A stretch of DNA of 11,157 nt, from positions 1 to 11,157 of the forward strand of contig DAOVJF010000045.1 of assembly GCA_030673355.1 (NCBI GenBank). The letters run 5' to 3'. The notes beneath the pieces are model-generated. The model ran no database searches and was not told the origin of the DNA. It worked only from the letters and a program-made list of their open reading frames with translations. Positions 8,286 to 11,157 of the stretch are shown here, piece after piece. The stretch comes from Planctomycetota bacterium (GTDB lineage: Bacteria; JAJVIF01; JAPKYR01). Numbering within the stretch: the first letter of the stretch is position 1; each line of letters opens with the position of its first letter. A program made the translations under genes and the position numbers.

Positions 8286-8425
8286 ATGTTTACTTGCAAG
8301 ATCAGAGAGGGCGAATCATAGGAAGTGTTCGAGGTTGAAACAGATTATTCGAGAGCGAGGTTTATTAGGATATGACATAGAATAATAATGCAAATAACAT
8401 CAAATTAACCATAGGAGGATTCATT

Positions 8426-8908
8426 ATGAAATCCCTAGTGATGACAATTACAGTACTCATCAGTTTATTACTCCTTGGTTGTGGTGGTTCATCTGGTCCT
8501 ACTCTTTCAGAAATTGCAGGCACATACAAACTCAACGGGACAGGGCATGCAACTTACGTCTATGACGACGAAAGGCCTGATCAGGAATATGACTACGATA
8601 TAAATTTTTATATTGCTATAACGGCAGAAGGGGCATTCTGGCATAGTGGAGAAAAATGCAAGAATGTTAGTTACAACGGCAGTGTGTTGCGTATGAGCGA
8701 CAGCAGCTCAGAATCTTATATCAGTGAGATTTGTGGCTTGAGGGTCACAACGGAAACAATCGAGCTTCTACTCTATATTATGCCCGGAGCCACTACGGGA
8801 GAGTTTCACATAAAAGAAACAGCCCGTACCGAAAGTGATCTCTGTGTAGACGAAATCGGGACACATTTAGGAACGGGTATCTTCATCAAGTGGAACGGTG
8901 ATGAGTAA
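8426..8908 (+). CDS. Small lipoprotein of unknown function between tupA and tupB
   Basis: I do not recognise this gene. AGGAGG (8413-8418) lies 7 nt before the ATG, the strongest ribosome site in the window. The 160-residue product has a signal peptide with a textbook lipobox LLGC (Cys19), then GGSSGPT. The mature part starts LSEIAGTYKLNGTG, which recalls the first strand of lipocalin-like small beta-barrels, and has alternating polar/hydrophobic strands with acidic patches (DDERPDQEYDYD). Further cysteines are at 78, 103 and 140, so a disulfide is possible. It follows tupA after a 140-bp gap with no terminator that I can see, and its end overlaps the next gene by 8 bp. By eye it is more AT-rich than tupB and tupC, which could mean later insertion. 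A role in metal handling is only suggested by position. Confidence 0.82.
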   Translation: MKSLVMTITVLISLLLLGCGGSSGPTLSEIAGTYKLNGTGHATYVYDDERPDQEYDYDINFYIAITAEGAFWHSGEKCKNVSYNGSVLRMSDSSSESYISEICGLRVTTETIELLLYIMPGATTGEFHIKETARTESDLCVDEIGTHLGTGIFIKWNGDE

Positions 8909-9095
8909 ACGAGACTATGCCATAGAAAGGGCGATTGAAGGCTTCGACGTAGAGGCTTTTATTCGAAGACGTTGTACTACTGTGAAAGTTTCGGGTGATG
9001 AAGTCGAGGCTATATGTTTTAGCTGTTTCTCCCATGAAATGTTCATAAATCTCGATTCTAAACTCGGACAGTGCTGGAGCTGCGGTTGGAAGTAA
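8901..9095 (+). CDS. Stand-alone four-cysteine zinc-finger protein, primase-like
   Basis: A 64-residue protein starting at ATG 8901 (the adjacent in-frame GTG at 8898 is possible). It overlaps the lipoprotein gene by 8 bp, so its translation is probably coupled. The C-terminal half has two CxxC knuckles, Cys39/Cys42 and Cys58/Cys61, with 15 residues between them, ending in QCWSCGWK. C-x2-C-x15-C-x2-C with a small hydrophobic sheet between (MFINLDSKLG) resembles the zinc-binding domain of DnaG/phage primases; T7 gp4 has the same cysteine spacing as I recall it. The N-terminal helix (AIEGFDVEAFIRRR) also fits that domain's start. The primase catalytic domain is absent and a stop follows directly after CGWK. 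It may be a free nucleic-acid-binding or metal-binding module, or the remnant of a larger protein. There is no evidence for priming activity. Confidence 0.7.
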   Translation: MSKRDYAIERAIEGFDVEAFIRRRCTTVKVSGDEVEAICFSCFSHEMFINLDSKLGQCWSCGWK

Positions 9096-9127
9096 TGTAA
9101 TTAAAAAAACAGGAGTGAGAATAATAG

Positions 9128-9823
9128 TTGGATGAATTAACAGGACAAAGTGTCGAAACGGTCGGTTACCTGTCGATGTTTAATGGGGACATCCTTGCAC
9201 TTATCGGGACATCGTTCAACCTGTCCCTGTGGTCGACATCGATCGCCGCCCTGATCGCCTTCCCGCTTGGGGTCTTCATCGGGCTGTCCGAATTCAAGGG
9301 AAGAAGAACTGTTGATATCATACTGAATACTCTTCTTTTCCTGCCGACCGTTGTGGTCGGACACCTGGTTTACATGGCACTTACCAGGGAAGGATTTTTA
9401 GGGGATTTCCAACTGCTTTTCACACGTCCCGCAATTATCATAGGGCAGGTAATCCTTGCCACTCCTATAATCCTGACCATGGTTTCCAATACAGTACGGC
9501 TGGCGGACCGGCGGATCATTCCGACAGCTTTATCGATGGGGGCCAGTCGAATCAGGGCATATCTGCTTCTGCTTGGTGAGGTGCGAGCTCTGGTGGTTCT
9601 CTCGCTGCTCGCGGCTTGCGGACGTGTTATCTCGGAAGTCGGCGTTTCAATGATGCTGGGCGGGAACATTTTTGGAAAAACCCGGACGATCACCACTGGA
9701 ATCGCCCTGCTTACCAGCCAGGGCGAATTTGCCCAGGCAACCGTCCTGGGGCTTGTACTTCTGGTGATAGTTTTCGGAATCAACATTGTGGTTTACCAGG
9801 CTACACACAGGGTGTCTGCATGA
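9128..9823 (+). CDS. tupB: Tungstate ABC transporter permease TupB
   Basis: Membrane channel of the tungstate importer, working as a dimer with TupC. The TTG at 9128 follows directly after an in-frame TAG, so it is the earliest start; AGGAG (9111-9115) is 12 nt upstream, rather long spacing. The next option is ATG 9176, which has no ribosome site. The 231-residue product has about five membrane segments (around 22-53, 63-85, 101-122, 153-175, 205-224). The cytoplasmic EAA-type coupling loop is ALSMGASRIRAYLLLLGEVR (134-153). Segments such as NTLLFLPTVVVGHLVY and TRPAIIIGQVILATPII are typical of TupB/ModB-type permeases. Its stop overlaps the tupC start in ATGA, implying translational coupling. 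The upstream zinc-finger gene ends 32 bp before it. Confidence 0.9.
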   Translation: MDELTGQSVETVGYLSMFNGDILALIGTSFNLSLWSTSIAALIAFPLGVFIGLSEFKGRRTVDIILNTLLFLPTVVVGHLVYMALTREGFLGDFQLLFTRPAIIIGQVILATPIILTMVSNTVRLADRRIIPTALSMGASRIRAYLLLLGEVRALVVLSLLAACGRVISEVGVSMMLGGNIFGKTRTITTGIALLTSQGEFAQATVLGLVLLVIVFGINIVVYQATHRVSA

Positions 9824-10863
9824 TTGCCATGGAGTTTAAAACCTTGCAGCAAATCTATGATGATCGGGTTGTTCTCGATATCCCGTCGCTGCCTGTTGAA
9901 CGCGGCAGTAAGGTTGCCCTGGTTGGATCAAACGGCGCCGGCAAAACTACATTATTGGAGATCGCGGCACTGCTCAAACGACCGTCGTCCGGTGAAATAT
10001 TCATCAATGGAAAACAAGTAGAATGGCACTCTTTAGATAATTACCGATCGGATATCGCTTTTGTCGCACAGGATCCGTACTTTTTCTCGGGATTCCTTAA
10101 TAAAAACATGGCATTCGCGCTTACGGATCAACATTTATCGCCCGATGTAAGAAACGCCCGTATAAATAAATATCTTTCACTTCTTGGAATTGAGAAATTT
10201 GTCCATAGATCCCCTCGGACATTTTCCGCAGGCGAATTAAAACGCGCGGCGATCGCCCGGGCTCTCTGCAGGGAAACTCCGATAATCCTTCTGGACGAAC
10301 CATTCACGCATATCGACATCCCAAGTTCAACAATTCTGGAAGAGGTTATAAGTAATTTGCCCGATGACAGCACGGTAATTTTCTCGACCCATGAGTTATC
10401 GCGCGCCAACCGTCTGGCCGATACTGTGATTACTCTCGAAGCGGGGAAATTGTCGCCATGGACGCCGGAAAACCTTTTCAGGATGACAGCTTATAAAGTA
10501 GATGACGGCATGGAGCTTGTAAGTAACGGATTTGGAAACGGAAATTCCAACCAGGCGGAAAAGATCGCGATCTATTATCCGGGTGACCTCAGGGAAGGTT
10601 CCCAGTTCATGGTTTCTCTGAATCCCAAGGAAGTCATTGTGTCGAAGGAACCTGTCAAATCATCGGCACGGAACAGTTACCGGGGATCGGTGAGGCAGAT
10701 AAAAGCTGTAAATCCACGCAGCGTGCATGTAACAGTTGAATGCCCGGGAAATTTTCCCCTCAGTGCGATTTTAACCGAAAGGGCTATGCGCGAGTTTGGA
10801 ATAAGTGTTGGAGACGAGGTGTGGGTACATTTCAAATCATCGGCGGTGTATGTCCATGAATAA
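9820..10863 (+). CDS. tupC: Tungstate ABC transporter ATPase TupC with C-terminal TOBE/Mop region
   Basis: ATP-hydrolysing subunit of the importer, on the cytoplasmic face. The start at 9820 forms an ATGA overlap with the tupB stop; the frame is open farther upstream but lies inside tupB. The 347-residue product has Walker A GSNGAGKTT (36-44), Q-loop Gln84 (FVAQDP), signature FSAGE (135-139, in place of LSGGQ), Walker B IILLDEP (155-161) and switch His191 (STH). Residues about 245-347 form a TOBE/Mop-like region, with a first segment (PGDLREGSQFMVSLNPKEVI) and a second beginning SARNSYRGSV (about 282-291). This is the architecture of ModC and WtpC, where the domain can bind the oxyanion and inhibit transport. 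That regulation is inferred here. Naming as tupC rests on the tupA/tupB context; modC-like or wtpC would also describe it. It overlaps moeA by 8 bp. Confidence 0.88.
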   Translation: MIAMEFKTLQQIYDDRVVLDIPSLPVERGSKVALVGSNGAGKTTLLEIAALLKRPSSGEIFINGKQVEWHSLDNYRSDIAFVAQDPYFFSGFLNKNMAFALTDQHLSPDVRNARINKYLSLLGIEKFVHRSPRTFSAGELKRAAIARALCRETPIILLDEPFTHIDIPSSTILEEVISNLPDDSTVIFSTHELSRANRLADTVITLEAGKLSPWTPENLFRMTAYKVDDGMELVSNGFGNGNSNQAEKIAIYYPGDLREGSQFMVSLNPKEVIVSKEPVKSSARNSYRGSVRQIKAVNPRSVHVTVECPGNFPLSAILTERAMREFGISVGDEVWVHFKSSAVYVHE

Positions 10864-11157
10864 AACCAGAGTACAAGTTAATAAGGATCTGATTTCAATC
10901 AACGAGGCGGTAGGGATAGTACTGGAATCGGTAAATCCTCTGCCCTCGATGAGGGTGATGCTGCAGGGATCGAAGAGCTACAGGCTATCACAACCGGTGT
11001 ATGCGGATATGGACGCACCTCGGTTCGACAGAGCCATGATGGATGGTTACGCGCTCAAGGCATCAACATCGGGAGAGGGAGTAGAGATTGAAATTGCCGG
11101 AGAAATCGCGGCGGGTGAATTCCGGTCCGAACCTGTCCCGCCAGGAAAAGTTGTCAA
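10856..11157 (+). CDS. moeA: Molybdopterin molybdenumtransferase MoeA, 5' part (runs off the window)
   Basis: MoeA inserts molybdate (or tungstate) into adenylylated molybdopterin to form the active cofactor. The ATG at 10856 overlaps the tupC stop by 8 bp. One hundred complete codons are visible and the frame is still open at the window edge. The translated N-terminus contains ISINEAVGIVLE (14-25), the region where MoeA proteins normally begin, then APRFDRAMMDGYALKA (54-69), the family's P-x-F-D-R-S-A-M-D-G-Y-A signature with A-M in place of S-A. EIAGEIAAGE follows (79-88) and corresponds to the usual G-E-I-x-A-G segment. Its place directly after the transporter suggests co-expression, so imported oxyanion and cofactor assembly are linked. 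Whether this enzyme prefers tungsten cannot be told from this part. Confidence 0.9.
   Translation, partial: MNKTRVQVNKDLISINEAVGIVLESVNPLPSMRVMLQGSKSYRLSQPVYADMDAPRFDRAMMDGYALKASTSGEGVEIEIAGEIAAGEFRSEPVPPGKVV

Noticed and set aside
8335..8383. Possible internal promoter before the small lipoprotein (TTGAAA, then TTTATT or TAGAAT)
   Set aside because: Spacers do not fit: 20 nt to TTTATT and much longer to TAGAAT, which has no -35 partner. It cannot be supported, though an internal promoter in this gap remains possible.
9370..9786. Minus-strand open frame of 138 codons
   Set aside because: It is a shadow of tupB, whose membrane segments and EAA loop are clear on the other strand.
9616..9819. 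Upstream extension of the tupC frame
   Set aside because: It lies wholly inside tupB in another frame. The ATGA overlap at 9820 and the alignment of the ABC domain start fix the true beginning.

Overview
The window appears to come from an uncultured diderm bacterium. Three genes encode lipoproteins with clear lipobox signal peptides, AGGAG-type ribosome binding sites decide most starts, and base composition is moderate. There is no rRNA, tRNA or other marker that fixes the lineage, so I do not name one.

Layout. Positions 1-104 hold no gene I can support. Positions 105-7025 hold two tandem minus-strand genes for large paralogous lipoproteins of 1145 and 1148 residues, separated by 36 bp and read from 7025 towards 105, so probably one operon. 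Both have a lipoprotein signal, a strongly conserved N-terminal region of about 400 residues, a PPC-like beta-sandwich, and a more diverged C-terminal half made of LVIVD-like beta-propeller repeats. They look like exported, surface-type proteins of unknown role.

Positions 7026-7421 are a divergent control region of about 400 bp. On the minus strand there is a good sigma-70-type promoter (TTGACT-N18-CATAAT) followed at its predicted start by two adjacent AT-rich palindromes. Next to the plus-strand gene is a perfect palindrome, CGTTAT-N12-ATAACG, which matches the half-sites and spacing of the ModE operator of E. coli modA as I remember it. It lies over the likely -10 region.

Positions 7422-11157 are a plus-strand tungstate (or tungstate/molybdate) uptake and cofactor cluster: tupA (substrate-binding lipoprotein), a two-gene insert of unknown function (a 160-residue lipoprotein and a 64-residue protein with a primase-type four-cysteine zinc finger), tupB (permease), tupC (ATPase with a C-terminal TOBE/Mop region), and the 5' end of moeA (metal insertion into molybdopterin). 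tupB, tupC and moeA overlap end to start. Together they suggest import of tungstate or molybdate under metal-responsive repression, with MoeA using the imported oxyanion.

The most interesting points are the ModE-like operator, the lipoprotein/zinc-finger cassette that splits tupA from tupBC, the palindrome pair at the start of the large-lipoprotein transcript, and the uncharacterised large-lipoprotein pair itself.
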